A program made the position numbers and the translations under genes. From an uncultured Collinsella sp. (GTDB taxonomy: Bacteria; Actinomycetota; Coriobacteriia; Coriobacteriales; Coriobacteriaceae), in NCBI GenBank assembly GCA_900544725.1, contig UQWK01000018.1, forward strand, positions 1-37,244: DNA of 37,244 nt, read 5' to 3'. Below, piece after piece: positions 21,673-29,373 of this stretch. Under the pieces are notes generated by a model. That model saw nothing but the letters and a program-made list of their open reading frames with translations. It was not told where the DNA came from and made no database searches. Numbering within the stretch: the stretch's first letter is position 1; each line of letters starts with the position of its first letter.

Positions 21673-23820
21673 ATGGATCTTATCGCCCAGCTCGCCCGCG
21701 AGCTCAACCTTAAGGCCGCCAACGTCGAGGCGGCCGTCAAGCTCATCGACGAGGGCAACACCATCCCCTTTATCTCGCGCTACCGCAAGGAAGCCACGGG
21801 CGGCATGGACGACGTCGCCCTGCGCGCACTCGACGAGCGCCTGTCCTACCTGCGCAATCTTGAGCAGCGCAAAGAGGACGTCATTCTGCTCATCGACGCC
21901 CAGGGCAAGCTCACGCCCGAACTCGAGCAGCAGATTCGCGAGGCCACACAGCTCCAGCGTGTCGAGGACCTCTACAAGCCCTACCGCAAAAAGCGCATGA
22001 CCCGCGCGCAGAAGGCCCGCGAGGCCGGCCTGGAGCCGCTCGCCAACATGATCATCATGCAGGCCTCGGCCAAGGGCAGCGCACTCGACGCCGCCGCGGA
22101 CTACGTCAACGAGGAGGCCGGCTTCGACACGCCCGAAAAGGCGCTCGCCGGCGCCGCCGACATCGTGGCAGAGACGGTGGCCGAGGACCCGGAGAACGTC
22201 GCCGACCTGCGCGCCTTTACGCAAAACACCGCCGATATCGTCGTCGAGGCCACCGACCCCACCGAGAAGACCCCCTACGAGCCCTACTACAACTTTGACG
22301 AGCCGCTGCGCCGTATACCCAACCACCGTGTGCTGGCTATCGACCGCGGTGAGCGCGAGGGCAAGCTCCGCGTGCGCGTGAACGTCGACGGCGCTGCTGC
22401 CACGGCGCGCCTCGGCAGCCGTTGGCCCCGACGCCAGGGCGTGTTTGCCCCCATCTTCGATGCCGCCATCGCCGACGGCTACAAGCGCCTCATGGCTCCC
22501 TCGCTGGAGCGCGAGGCCCGTGCTAAGCTCACCGTTCGCGCCCAGACCGAGGCCATCAACGTCTTTGCCAAGAATCTCGAGGGCTTGCTCTCGGCACGTC
22601 CCGTGCGCGGCGCCCGCGTGCTCGCGCTCGATCCGGGCTACCGCACCGGCTGCAAGGTCGCCGTCATGGACGAGACCGGCAAGCTGCTCGACCACGGCGT
22701 GGTCTATCCCACCAAGCCGCGCCACGACGTCGCCGGCACCAAGCGCGAGCTCGCCCGCCTCGTCAAGAAGGACAGCGTCAACACTATCGTCATCGGCAAC
22801 GGCACCGCCAGCCGCGAGACCGAGGAAGTCGTCTCGGAGTTTATTGCCGAGCAGGCTCCTGGGCTGCGATACACCATCGTCAACGAGGCCGGCGCATCGG
22901 TGTACTCCGCCTCCGAGCTCGCAAGCAAGGAGTATCCCGACCTGGACGTCACCGTGCGCGGCGCCATGAGCCTGGGCCGCCGCCTGCAGGACCCGCTGGC
23001 AGAGCTCGTCAAGATTCCGCCCCAGTCCATCGGCGTGGGCCAGTACCAGCACGACCTTGACCAGACCGAACTTTCGCGCACCTTGGGGCATGTGGTGGAG
23101 GACGTCGTCAACCGTGTGGGCGTCGACGTGAACACCGCGAGTGCAAGCCTGCTGGGATATGTATCGGGCATCACGCCGAGCGTGGCCAAGAACATCGTGG
23201 CGTACCGCGAGGAAAACGGCGCCTTTACCGATCGCCGCCAGCTCAAGAAGGTTCCCAAGCTGGGACCCAAGGCATATCTCAACGCTGCAGGTTTCCTGCG
23301 CATCAGCGGTGGCAAGAACCCGCTCGACGCGACAAGCGTCCACCCCGAGAGCTACGAGGTGGCCACGTCCGTCCTGGAGCGCGCAGGCGTTAAAGCCAGC
23401 GAACTCAGCCGCGGCGGCGTGCCCGACATTGAGCGCCGTCTGGGCAGTATCTCGGCGCTGGCAAGCGACCTGGACTGCGGCACTCTCACGCTCATCGACA
23501 TCGTCAACGAGCTCAAGAAGCCCGGCCGCGACCCGCGCGACGACGCACCCGAGGTGGTCTTTAGCCGCTCGGCGCTTTCCATCGACGACCTGGAGCCCGG
23601 CATGGAACTCAAGGGCACGGTGCGCAACGTCGTCGACTTTGGCGCCTTCGTCGACGTGGGCGTGCACCAGGACGGCCTTGTGCACATCTCCAAGCTGGCC
23701 AACCGCTTCGTCAAGCACCCCAGCGACGTGGTACGCGTCGGTGACACGGTCAAGGTGTGGGTCGAAAAGGTCGATCGCGACCGAAAGAAGATCTCGCTCA
23801 CCATGGTGCAGGGGAAGTAA
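21673..23820 (+). CDS. tex: Tex, S1-domain RNA-binding transcription accessory protein
   Basis: This 715-residue cytoplasmic nucleic-acid-binding protein is the bacterial relative of eukaryotic Spt6. Domains in order are an N-terminal helical region (LARELNLKAANVEAAVKLIDEGNTIPFISRYRKEATGGMDD) and a central YqgF/RNase H-like domain from about residue 312 (RVLALDPGYRTGCKVAVMD). Tandem helix-hairpin-helix modules follow (LLGYVSGITPSVAKNIVAYREENGAF, LKKVPKLGPKAYLNAAGFLRI). The C-terminal S1 domain runs from about 642 (LKGTVRNVVDFGAFVDVGVHQDGLVHIS). Length is normal for Tex (about 720-770). AAGGAG lies six bases before the ATG. The frame is open 29 codons upstream, but that stretch runs into the MITE-like element and lacks a ribosome site. 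Confidence 0.96.
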   Translation: MDLIAQLARELNLKAANVEAAVKLIDEGNTIPFISRYRKEATGGMDDVALRALDERLSYLRNLEQRKEDVILLIDAQGKLTPELEQQIREATQLQRVEDLYKPYRKKRMTRAQKAREAGLEPLANMIIMQASAKGSALDAAADYVNEEAGFDTPEKALAGAADIVAETVAEDPENVADLRAFTQNTADIVVEATDPTEKTPYEPYYNFDEPLRRIPNHRVLAIDRGEREGKLRVRVNVDGAAATARLGSRWPRRQGVFAPIFDAAIADGYKRLMAPSLEREARAKLTVRAQTEAINVFAKNLEGLLSARPVRGARVLALDPGYRTGCKVAVMDETGKLLDHGVVYPTKPRHDVAGTKRELARLVKKDSVNTIVIGNGTASRETEEVVSEFIAEQAPGLRYTIVNEAGASVYSASELASKEYPDLDVTVRGAMSLGRRLQDPLAELVKIPPQSIGVGQYQHDLDQTELSRTLGHVVEDVVNRVGVDVNTASASLLGYVSGITPSVAKNIVAYREENGAFTDRRQLKKVPKLGPKAYLNAAGFLRISGGKNPLDATSVHPESYEVATSVLERAGVKASELSRGGVPDIERRLGSISALASDLDCGTLTLIDIVNELKKPGRDPRDDAPEVVFSRSALSIDDLEPGMELKGTVRNVVDFGAFVDVGVHQDGLVHISKLANRFVKHPSDVVRVGDTVKVWVEKVDRDRKKISLTMVQGK

Positions 23821-23834
23821 ACCGCCAAAGCAAG

Positions 23835-24040
23835 GGTACCCCCTGCAGCGACGTGCAAAATCGCGAGTATTCTGCAATTTCCGCCGCTCCGAACGCCCCT
23901 CAGAGGCAAAAAAGTCAAAAACAGCCCCCGTTTTAGCGTCGTCAGAGCAAAAACGGGGGCTGTTCCATGCTTCAGCTAGCTGGTAAAAGCCTTTACCTTG
24001 CTGAATACTCTCAATTTTGCACGGCGCAGGCGGGGGTACC
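23835..24040. mobile_element. 206-bp palindromic element carrying a bidirectional terminator
   Basis: Imperfect inverted repeats of 43 bases bound it (23835-23877 and 23998-24040, sharing GGTACCCC, GTGCAAAATand GAGTATTC.GCAA). In the middle, AACAGCCCCCGTTTT (23920-23934) and AAAACGGGGGCTGTT (23950-23964) form a perfect 15-bp stem. On the minus strand it is followed by TTTGACTTTTTT, a good terminator. It separates convergent tex and the transaldolase gene. The structure is MITE-like; no transposase or clear target duplication is visible. Confidence 0.65.
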
Positions 24041-24048
24041 TTTGTCCG

Positions 24049-24066
24049 CGGCAGGATATAGAAGCC
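24049..24066 (-). pseudogene. Duplicated scrap of the transaldolase 3' end
   Basis: CGGCAGGATATaGAAGCC repeats the end of the transaldolase gene (24205-24222) with one difference. On the minus strand it reads GFYILP where the gene reads GFHILP, without the stop codon. It lies just beyond the hairpin at 24100-24171, so that hairpin is bracketed by two copies of the gene end. Confidence 0.55.
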
Positions 24067-24099
24067 AATCACCAACCTACTGGCAAGTTCGTGTCGGCA

Positions 24100-24171
24100 G
24101 CCCCGGCCTTTCCTTTGCCTAGCGCGACCCTCGCGAAGCGCGTGAGCGATAGGGAAAGGAAAGGCCGGGGC
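24100..24171 (-). ncRNA. Long-stem 3'-UTR element, divergent minus-strand copy
   Basis: GCCCCGGCCTTTCCTTTGCCTA (first 20 bases paired) at 24100-24121 is complementary to 24150-24171 with one mismatch. The 28-base core read on the minus strand contains GCTCACGCGCTTCGC and ends GTCGCGC. This is loosely similar to the core of the four plus-strand copies but shorter. It begins 31 bases after the transaldolase stop, the same relative position as the others. Family membership is tentative. Confidence 0.45.
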
Positions 24172-24201
24172 GAACAACTCGCAGCGCAGCCAGTGTTCGC
24201 G

Positions 24202-24906
24202 TTACGGCAGGATATGGAAGCCGAGCGAGGCGATATCCTTGGCAAAGCCGCGGACGGTGTCGAGCGAGACCTCGTACGGATCACGGCCGATGTTCTTGCG
24301 CTTGGCCAGGATGCTGTTGGGCACCGTGATGATCTGGCAACCGCAGGCTTCGGCCTGGTAGATGTTGATGAGCTCGCGCGTGGACGCCCACAGGACCTCG
24401 CAGTTGGGCTTGGCGGCGGCCTTCTTGACCGACTCCGTCACAAACGGAATGGGATCGACGCCGGTATCGGCGATACGGCCGGCAAAGAGCGAGATGATGG
24501 ACGGCGTTTCGGCGTCAACGGCCTCGACCATCTCATCGACCTGCTCGGGCGTAAAGATGGTGGTGACGTTGACCTTGATGCCGTCGGCGGAAAGCTTGCG
24601 GACCAGCTCGGCGGTGGACTCGCCCTTGGTGGTCACGCACGGAATCTTGACGTAGACGTTCTCGGCCCAGGTAGCGATCTCACGGGCCTCGACCTCCATG
24701 GTCTCGACGTCATCGGCAAAGACCTCAAACGACACGGACACATCGGTGATGCGGGCCAGGACCTCCTTGGCAAACGCGCGGTAGTCCGTCACGCCGCCCT
24801 TCTTCATAAGGGACGGGTTGGTCGTGAAACCCTGAACGTTGCCGTTCTCGTACATGTCGAGCATGCCCTCGAGGTTTGCACCGTCAGCGAACACCTTGAT
24901 TGCCAT
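24202..24906 (-). CDS. Transaldolase / fructose-6-phosphate aldolase family enzyme
   Basis: This 234-residue class I aldolase of the small transaldolase (TalC/FSA-like) group has a TIM barrel. It begins MAIKVFADGANLEGML, with VQGFTTNPSLMKKGGV (the TTNPS motif). The Schiff-base Lys87 is in VYVKIPCVTTKG. VNVTTIFTPEQ, ISLFAGRIADTG and the barrel-closing WASTRELINIYQAEACGCQIITVPNSIL follow. It transfers dihydroxyacetone units in the pentose phosphate pathway or cleaves fructose 6-phosphate. The subgroup choice is uncertain, since FSA enzymes are slightly shorter (about 220). AAAGGAA lies about ten bases before the chosen ATG. The gene stands alone, and its 3' end is followed by a long hairpin and palindromic elements. 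Confidence 0.9.
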   Translation of the reverse strand: MAIKVFADGANLEGMLDMYENGNVQGFTTNPSLMKKGGVTDYRAFAKEVLARITDVSVSFEVFADDVETMEVEAREIATWAENVYVKIPCVTTKGESTAELVRKLSADGIKVNVTTIFTPEQVDEMVEAVDAETPSIISLFAGRIADTGVDPIPFVTESVKKAAAKPNCEVLWASTRELINIYQAEACGCQIITVPNSILAKRKNIGRDPYEVSLDTVRGFAKDIASLGFHILP

Positions 24907-25011
24907 CTGCCTGATTCCTTTCGTTTGCATAAGGCCGATAAACTGCTAAACACTTTACCTATGTTTATCAAGGCGCGAACTGCGGGTTTTTATCTTCTCG
25001 GCGAACGGTAT

Positions 25012-25027
25012 AAACACCTCAGTGTTT
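25012..25027 (-). promoter_or_regulatory. Dyad upstream of the transaldolase gene
   Basis: AAACAC-CTCA-GTGTTT is a perfect 6-bp inverted repeat about 105 bases upstream of the transaldolase start. On the minus strand it overlaps TTTATA, a possible -10 box. It may be an operator; no regulator can be named. Confidence 0.4.
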
Positions 25028-25099
25028 GGATTGATAAATCGATTGAGCATGCAAAAGTAGAAAGTCCCAGTTTGAGCAAACGTCAGAACGCGGGATTCA

Positions 25100-25927
25100 T
25101 TAGATGAGGCCGAAATGCTTCATAGCGGTGACGGTGCCGTCATGTGCGACATCGTCGGTCACGTAGCCGGCGAGTGCCTTGACCTCGGGCATGGCGTTGC
25201 CCATGGCCACGGCCGTCTCGACGGCGGCGAGCATGCCCAGGTCGTTGCCCGAGTCGCCAAAGCCAAAGGTGCGCGCATTTCCCTCGCGGCCCAGATACGC
25301 CAGCGCTCGCGCCACGCACACGCCCTTGTCAATGCCCTTGGGGCTCAGCTCGCGATTCTGACCACCGGTATTGCACAGCTCAAACTCGCAATCGATAAAG
25401 CCGTCATCGTTGGCTACGCGAGCCAAACTGGGCGCAGTGAGGACTACCTTGCCCACGCGCAGACTGCCGTCGACGCGCATCTCCTCGGTGCTGTGCGCCA
25501 CAGAAGTGCCAATCAGAGACGACTGCTCAACACCCGCGGGTTCCAGGGCAAAAGTAGCCACGTTGGTCTCGAAAAAGGCCTCAATCCCTGCCGCGGCCAT
25601 ACGGCGTGCAAGCTCCTCGATAACGTCCTCGCCAAAGCAGTCCTCGTGTACCACGCGTCCCTCGACCTCGAGCGTGGCTCCCGCCATGGCAACGATGCCC
25701 GCGGGGTCGAGCGCACGCAGGCTATCGGCAATCAGCCACAGGGGACGACCCGTGCAGATAAACGCCTTGTGCCCCGCGTCGCGCAGACGATGAAACGCCT
25801 CGACGACCGTCTGCGAGGGACGAACCGCCGAAAAGTCCTTATCGGTCATATCGTCGGGATCGAACGACGTCAGCGTGCCGTCCACGTCAAAAAAGAGCAC
25901 GGCGGAATCGGGGCACGCATCAATCAT
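25100..25927 (-). CDS. Cof-type HAD hydrolase (sugar/cofactor phosphatase)
   Basis: This 275-residue HAD-superfamily phosphatase has motif I FFDVDGTLTS with nucleophile and acid/base Asp and motif II CTGRP. A C2-type cap domain lies between about 85 and 190, and a conserved Lys region (SPKGIDKGVCVARALAYLG) follows. Motif IV is GFGDSGNDLGML near residue 230. The pattern is the Cof/YbiV type, which dephosphorylates phosphosugars or pyridoxal phosphate and similar small metabolites. AAAGGA lies six to ten bases before the ATG at 25927; 12 extra upstream codons have no site. It is divergent from the rlmKL gene across a 75-base shared control region. Confidence 0.92.
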   Translation of the reverse strand: MIDACPDSAVLFFDVDGTLTSFDPDDMTDKDFSAVRPSQTVVEAFHRLRDAGHKAFICTGRPLWLIADSLRALDPAGIVAMAGATLEVEGRVVHEDCFGEDVIEELARRMAAAGIEAFFETNVATFALEPAGVEQSSLIGTSVAHSTEEMRVDGSLRVGKVVLTAPSLARVANDDGFIDCEFELCNTGGQNRELSPKGIDKGVCVARALAYLGREGNARTFGFGDSGNDLGMLAAVETAVAMGNAMPEVKALAGYVTDDVAHDGTVTAMKHFGLI

Positions 25928-25969
25928 ATGGGTTCCTTTCGAGGATAAGGGCAAACGAAGCATCCATCA

Positions 25970-25975
25970 TATAAT
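25970..25975 (+). promoter_or_regulatory. -10 box of the RlmKL gene
   Basis: A perfect TATAAT lies 27 bases before the rlmKL start codon. The -35 region (AAGGGC at 17 bases) is poor. AGAGAGG just upstream of the ATG serves as ribosome site. Confidence 0.6.
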
Positions 25976-26002
25976 GGAGCGACGCAACCAGAGAGGTCAC
26001 CC

Positions 26003-28561
26003 ATGGAATTTTACGCAAGCTGCCCCGAGGGCTTTGAGTCCGCACTCGCCGATGAGCTTAAACGCCTCGGGCTTTCGCATGTCCGCCGCCTGAAGGGCCG
26101 CGCTACGTTTGAGGGCGAGCTCGAGCAAGGCTACCGAGCATGCCTGTGGTCGCGCCTGGCCAGCCGCGTGTTTGTAGTGCTTGGGCGCTTTGAGGCGCAG
26201 GATGCCGATGAACTGTACGATAGCGTTTACGACATCGCCTGGGAGAGCATCGTCCGCCCCGGCGCCACCATCGCCATTACCGCCCGCGGCGTGACCGAGC
26301 ATCTACGCAACACGCGTTTCTCGGCCCTGCGCGCCAAGGACGCGCTGTGCGACCGTCTGGCCGAGACCACGGGCCGTCGTGCCGACGTCGATGCCGCCGA
26401 CCCCGACGTTCACCTGTTGCTTTCGCTGCGTCAGCGTCGCGCGAGTATCAGCCTGGACCTTTCGGGCGACCCGCTGTTCAAGCGCCTGCCGCCCACCGCG
26501 ACCCGCGCCGGCGAGGGCACGCACGTGCTGCGCCCCGACTACGCCGCCCTGGTGCTGGCGCAGGTCGGCTGGACCGCGCTGTGCGAGCGCGAGCTGACTG
26601 CCGATGATTACGAAAACGAAGCCCTGCCCACGCTGGTCGATGCCTCGTGCGCAGGCGGCGGCCTGCTGCTGGAGGCCGTGAATATTCTGACCGACCGCGC
26701 CCCGGGCGCCGCACGCGAGCGCTGGGGCTTTGAGGGCTGGCAGCTGCACGACGCCGCTCTGTGGGAGCAGTTGCTTGCCGAGGCACGCGAGCGCGAGGCG
26801 GCGGCACGCGAGCGCCAGGCGCGCATCGTTGCCGTGGATGTTGACCCCGGCGCCCGCAAGACCGCTGAGCGCATGGTCAAGTGTGCCGGCTACAAGCGCT
26901 TTGTCGATTTTTGCGCCGCCAAGTCCGCCGCCGTGCTGGACCATGCGGGCGCCGTCGCCGGTGCCGCCGTGGTCGCAGACACCACCGAAACCCCGCTTTC
27001 GCTCATGCACGACGCCATGACGCTGGTCGGTGAGCTGCGCCGCGCGCCCGAGCTTGCCGCGGCGTCGGTCGCCGCGCTCACCCGCGACGGATTGCTGGCC
27101 CGCGCGCTCCATGCCGAGCCCGCGCGCTCCATCGCCGTCATGCCCAATAATGAAGAGGCAACTATTGAGGTTTGGCCCTCGCTCGACCACGCCGCCGCGG
27201 CATTCGAAGCTGCGACCAGCGCAGGTGCCGAGGAGCAGACCGCAGATGCCCAAGACGAAGCCGCCGACACCCCCATGCCCGAGCCTGCCGCCACACTCGA
27301 CCTGGGCGACGGCAAGCCACTGCCCGTGCTCATCCCCGAGTCCGAGCAGTTCGCCAATCGCCTGCGCAAGAATGCCCGCCTGCGCCGCAAGTGGGCCAAG
27401 CGCGAGGGGGTGAGCTGCTACCGCGTCTACGATGCCGACCTGCCCGACTACTCCGCCGCCATCGACCTGTACGAGGGCTGCCCGCAGACGCCGGGCCGCT
27501 GGCTCGTCATCGCCGAATACGCCGCGCCCAAGACCATCGACCCCGCGCTTGCCCAGGCCCGTATGCTCGACATTCTTGCCATCGCGCCGCGTATCCTGGA
27601 TGTTCCGGCCGAGCACGTGCACGCCAAGGCCCGCATGCGTTCGCGCGGCGGCTCGCAGTACGGCAAGCAGGGCGCCGGCAAGGGCGCATCGGGCGAGCGC
27701 GCCAACATCGCGCGCCGTCGCCTGCCGCTCATCGAAGAGGGCGGGCTCACCTTCGCCGTCAACTTTGACGACTACCTGGACGTCGGTATCTTCCTGGATC
27801 ACCGCGTCACCCGCAACCTAGTGCGCGAGCACGCCAAGCAGGCGCGCCGCTTCCTCAACCTGTTCGCCTACACCGGCACTGCCACCTGCTACGCAGCCGA
27901 TGGCGGCGTCGAGGAGACCGTGACGGTCGACCTCTCCAACACCTATCTGGACTGGGCCGAGCGCAATATGCGTCAGAACGGCTTTGTGGGGCCGCAGCAT
28001 CACTTTGTGCGCGATGACGTGCTCGCCTGGATTCGCGACCAGCGCCAGACGCGCAACCGCTGGGATCTGATCTTTGTCGACCCGCCCACGTTTTCGAACT
28101 CGTCCAAGATGGGCCGTCGCACCTGGGATGTCCAGCGCGACCATGTTGAGCTTTTGGCCGGCGTATCGCGCCTGCTCGCGCAGGGCGGCCATGCCATCTT
28201 TAGCTGCAACCTGCGCGGCTTCCGCCCTGAGACGCGCAAGCTCGCGCGAGCGGGCGTCGTGCTGGAGGACATTACGGCGCAGACCATCCCCGAGGATTTC
28301 GCGCGCAACCAGAAGGTGCACCATTGCTATATCGTGCGCCGCCTGCCCATCGAGGACGCCATGGCAGAGGTCGGCTTTAGCGCCGAGGAAATTGCCGAGC
28401 GCGTCGAGGAGCTGCGCAACCCCGAAGCCCGCAAGCCTCGCGCGGCAGCACCCGCGCACGCACAGGCCGGCAACGGCAAGTCGAACTTTGCCGGCAAACC
28501 CTCTCCTGCCGGCAAGCCCAAAAAGAAGAAGTTCTACGCCAGCAAGCCCAAGGGCAAATAG
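26003..28561 (+). CDS. rlmKL: RlmKL-type 23S rRNA methyltransferase with degenerate RlmL half
   Basis: This 852-residue protein has the RlmL-RlmK architecture: an N-terminal ferredoxin-like/THUMP region (1-155), an RlmL methyltransferase domain (about 160-400) and an RlmK domain (about 450-790). A Lys/Ala/Pro-rich tail ends it. The E. coli enzyme makes m2G2445 and m7G2069 in 23S rRNA. The RlmK half is intact, with NLFAYTG (619-625), TVDLSNTYLDWAERN and VDPPTFSNSSKM (692 on). In the RlmL half the SAM-binding DPxCGSGT motif reads DASCAGGG (213-220), and the catalytic NPPYGER is replaced by ADTTETPLS (325-333), although flanking sequence such as ILTDRAPGAARERWGFEGW is well kept. It therefore probably retains only the m7G activity. 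Confidence 0.9.
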   Translation: MEFYASCPEGFESALADELKRLGLSHVRRLKGRATFEGELEQGYRACLWSRLASRVFVVLGRFEAQDADELYDSVYDIAWESIVRPGATIAITARGVTEHLRNTRFSALRAKDALCDRLAETTGRRADVDAADPDVHLLLSLRQRRASISLDLSGDPLFKRLPPTATRAGEGTHVLRPDYAALVLAQVGWTALCERELTADDYENEALPTLVDASCAGGGLLLEAVNILTDRAPGAARERWGFEGWQLHDAALWEQLLAEAREREAAARERQARIVAVDVDPGARKTAERMVKCAGYKRFVDFCAAKSAAVLDHAGAVAGAAVVADTTETPLSLMHDAMTLVGELRRAPELAAASVAALTRDGLLARALHAEPARSIAVMPNNEEATIEVWPSLDHAAAAFEAATSAGAEEQTADAQDEAADTPMPEPAATLDLGDGKPLPVLIPESEQFANRLRKNARLRRKWAKREGVSCYRVYDADLPDYSAAIDLYEGCPQTPGRWLVIAEYAAPKTIDPALAQARMLDILAIAPRILDVPAEHVHAKARMRSRGGSQYGKQGAGKGASGERANIARRRLPLIEEGGLTFAVNFDDYLDVGIFLDHRVTRNLVREHAKQARRFLNLFAYTGTATCYAADGGVEETVTVDLSNTYLDWAERNMRQNGFVGPQHHFVRDDVLAWIRDQRQTRNRWDLIFVDPPTFSNSSKMGRRTWDVQRDHVELLAGVSRLLAQGGHAIFSCNLRGFRPETRKLARAGVVLEDITAQTIPEDFARNQKVHHCYIVRRLPIEDAMAEVGFSAEEIAERVEELRNPEARKPRAAAPAHAQAGNGKSNFAGKPSPAGKPKKKKFYASKPKGK

Positions 28562-28566
28562 ACAAA

Positions 28567-28630
28567 GTTGCCGTGGAATAGTTCCTAAAAAGCCTGGTAA
28601 AGGCCCAAACAGGAACTATTTCACCGCAAC
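28567..28630. repeat. 64-bp hairpin between convergent rlmKL and kdpE
   Basis: The 20-base arms 28567-28586 and 28611-28630 share GTTGC, GTG and AATAGTTCCT with two mismatches. An inner GCCT/AGGC pair lies in the loop. No T-run follows on either strand, so it is not a standard terminator although it is well placed to separate the two transcripts. Confidence 0.6.
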
Positions 28631-28655
28631 TCATAGTGGGATGGTGGTTGGCGAT

Positions 28656-29369
28656 CTAGCCTTGGGTGACTAGGCGGTAGCCAATGCCTACGTGCGTTTG
28701 GATATAACGCGGATGCGCGGGGTCGGACTCGATCTTCTTGCGCAGCGTGCCCATAAAGACACGCAGGCTCGCCAGGTCGCTCTTGGTCGCCGTACCCCAA
28801 ATCTCGTGCAGGATAAACTGGTGCGTCAGCACCTTGTCGGCGTTGTGCGCCAGCAGGCACAAGAGCTTGTACTCGATCGGCGTTAGGTGCAGTTCCTCGC
28901 CATCCATCGTGGCGATGCCGGCATCAAAATCGATATGCAGCTCGCCGGTATCGAACGAGCCCTCGGAGGCAACACCGCCCGTCTGTGCATACGAAAGACG
29001 CCTGAGCGTCGTGCGGATGCGCGCGAGCAACTCCTCGACCGAAAACGGCTTGGTCAGGTAGTCGTCGGCGCCGGCATCGAGCGCGCGGATCTTGTCCGCA
29101 TCCTCGCTGCGCGCCGAGACCACAATGATCGGCATGCCCGACCATGTACGCACCGACTCCACCACCTTGACGCCGTCCATATCGGGCAGGCCCAGATCGA
29201 GCAGCACAATGCTCGGCGCCTGCGATGAGGCGGCGGCGATGGCAGCATGGGCGGTCTCCACGGCCATATGACGCAAGCCGTGCGCCTCGAGCGCGGCAAC
29301 GATTAAGTTGCGAACGGCGGGGTCGTCCTCAACGACCAAGATGAGCGGTTTTACGGCAGAGTTCGGCAC
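28656..29369 (-). CDS. kdpE: KdpE-like OmpR-family response regulator
   Basis: This 237-residue response regulator has a receiver domain with acidic pocket Glu14-Asp15-Asp16, phosphoacceptor Asp58 (VLLDLGLPDMDG) and Lys107 (YLTKPFS). The OmpR/PhoB winged-helix domain contains LTPIEYKLLCLLAHNADKVLTHQFILHEIWG and the C-terminal THVGIGYRL. The KSDLASLRVFMGTLRKKIE stretch is characteristic of KdpE. The start is a GTG seven bases after AAGGAG, which is itself inside the last codons of the kinase gene, so translation is coupled. With no kdpFABC genes nearby, the likely target is the kup gene or remote loci. Confidence 0.93.
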   Translation of the reverse strand: MPNSAVKPLILVVEDDPAVRNLIVAALEAHGLRHMAVETAHAAIAAASSQAPSIVLLDLGLPDMDGVKVVESVRTWSGMPIIVVSARSEDADKIRALDAGADDYLTKPFSVEELLARIRTTLRRLSYAQTGGVASEGSFDTGELHIDFDAGIATMDGEELHLTPIEYKLLCLLAHNADKVLTHQFILHEIWGTATKSDLASLRVFMGTLRKKIESDPAHPRYIQTHVGIGYRLVTQG

Positions 29370-29373
29370 GGCG

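Noticed and set aside
21655..24177. Very long open frame antisense to tex and beyond
   Set aside because: High-GC genes commonly leave the opposite strand open. The tex product is unmistakable, and the antisense protein has no recognisable domain or ribosome site.
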